Of a DNA stretch of 5,454 bases, positions 5,071-5,454 are shown piece after piece. The notes beneath the pieces were generated by a model. The model was given only the letters and a program-made list of their open reading frames with translations. It did no database searches and was not told the DNA's origin. The DNA is from Pedococcus sp. (GTDB lineage: Bacteria > Actinomycetota > Actinomycetes > Actinomycetales > Dermatophilaceae): contig JAICSZ010000166.1 in assembly GCA_025936615.1 (NCBI GenBank), positions 1-5,454 on the forward strand, in the 5' to 3' direction. Position 1 is the stretch's first letter. The number at the start of each line of letters is the position of its first letter. The position numbers and the translations under genes are program-made.

Positions 5071-5454
5071 ATGGCGAACACGAGCTCACGGACGCTACGG
5101 CTGCTGTCGCTCCTGCAGACCCACCGGTTCTGGTCCGGGGGCGAGCTCGCCGAGCGGCTCGAGGTCTCCGAGCGCACCCTGCGGCGAGACGTCGAACGGC
5201 TCCGCGAGCTCGGCTACCCCGTCGACTCGGTGCGCGGCGTGGAGGGCGGCTACCAGCTCGGGCAGGGCGCGACCATGCCACCGCTGACCGTCGACGAGGA
5301 CGAGGCGATCGCCATGGCGGTGGCGCTCAACGGCGCCGCCCAGCTCACCAGCGGCGACCTCGCCGAGGCGTCGGTGCGCGCCCTGTCCAAGGTGGTCCAG
5401 GTGCTGCCTCCCAAGCTCCGTCGCCGCGCGGAGGCCCTGCGCGCGGTCACCGTC
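5071..5454 (+). CDS. YafY/DeoR-type HTH transcriptional regulator, probable WYL-domain protein (3' end outside window)
   Basis: DNA-binding regulator; the first 128 codons are present and the frame is open at the window edge. Residues 5-60 form a winged helix-turn-helix of the HTH_11/YafY type: a first helix RTLRLLSLLQTH, then GGELAERLEVSERTLRRDVERL split around the turn, with the recognition helix near 32-44, and the wing GYPVDSVRGVEGGYQL. Residues 68-128 match the linker region that precedes the WYL domain in this family (PPLTVDEDEAIAMAVAL, then LPPKLRRR). The WYL domain itself would lie outside the window; full proteins are usually about 320 aa. The ATG at 5071 is chosen because the protein then begins just before the first helix. 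Ligand and targets are unknown. The divergent exporter is the likeliest target, possibly with autoregulation through the shared 95-base gap. Confidence 0.88.
   Translation, partial: MANTSSRTLRLLSLLQTHRFWSGGELAERLEVSERTLRRDVERLRELGYPVDSVRGVEGGYQLGQGATMPPLTVDEDEAIAMAVALNGAAQLTSGDLAEASVRALSKVVQVLPPKLRRRAEALRAVTV

Noticed and set aside
4976..5281. N-terminal extension of the complete MFS exporter by 102 codons
   Set aside because: It would overlap the divergent regulator and encodes Arg/Ser/Ala-rich sequence. The ATG at 4975 has a good Shine-Dalgarno and gives the usual family length.

Overview
This window reads as the chromosome of a very GC-rich actinobacterium, probably Micrococcales and possibly Intrasporangiaceae. 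Codons end mostly in G or C, GTG starts occur, two genes appear to be leaderless, and the protein motifs suit that group. The genus is an inference, not something the sequence proves. The DNA is densely coding. The largest gap is about 95 bases, and there are no tRNAs, rRNAs, insertion sequences or CRISPR arrays.

Layout. On the + strand the window opens inside a DHA2-family (14-TM) MFS exporter, of which only the C-terminal half is present. It is followed 21 bases later by a full-length PLP-dependent aminotransferase very close to E. coli AlaA. A short convergent gap (2132-2172) follows. From there to 4975 everything lies on the - strand, read right to left: a second, complete DHA2 MFS exporter (4975-3443), a fluoride riboswitch (about 3430-3363), then crcB1, a DUF190 (PII-like fold) gene and crcB2. 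The three genes overlap by 4 bases at each junction. On the + strand, diverging from the second exporter, begins a YafY-type HTH (probable WYL-domain) regulator that runs off the right edge.

The central point is a fluoride-resistance cassette: riboswitch, CrcB/Fluc subunit 1, DUF190, CrcB/Fluc subunit 2. The leader folds by eye into the crcB-motif aptamer, including a six-pair pseudoknot. The 3' end of the aptamer can instead pair with the Shine-Dalgarno sequence of crcB1, which suggests translational control by fluoride. The ATGA and GTGA overlaps could then pass that control to the two downstream genes. The two CrcB proteins differ at conserved pore positions, which suggests a heterodimeric channel. 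The DUF190 protein lies between them and is a candidate regulatory partner of unknown function.

The divergent regulator/exporter pair looks like a separate local unit, with the regulator probably controlling the exporter. The exporter stop codon overlaps a candidate -10 box for the fluoride cassette.
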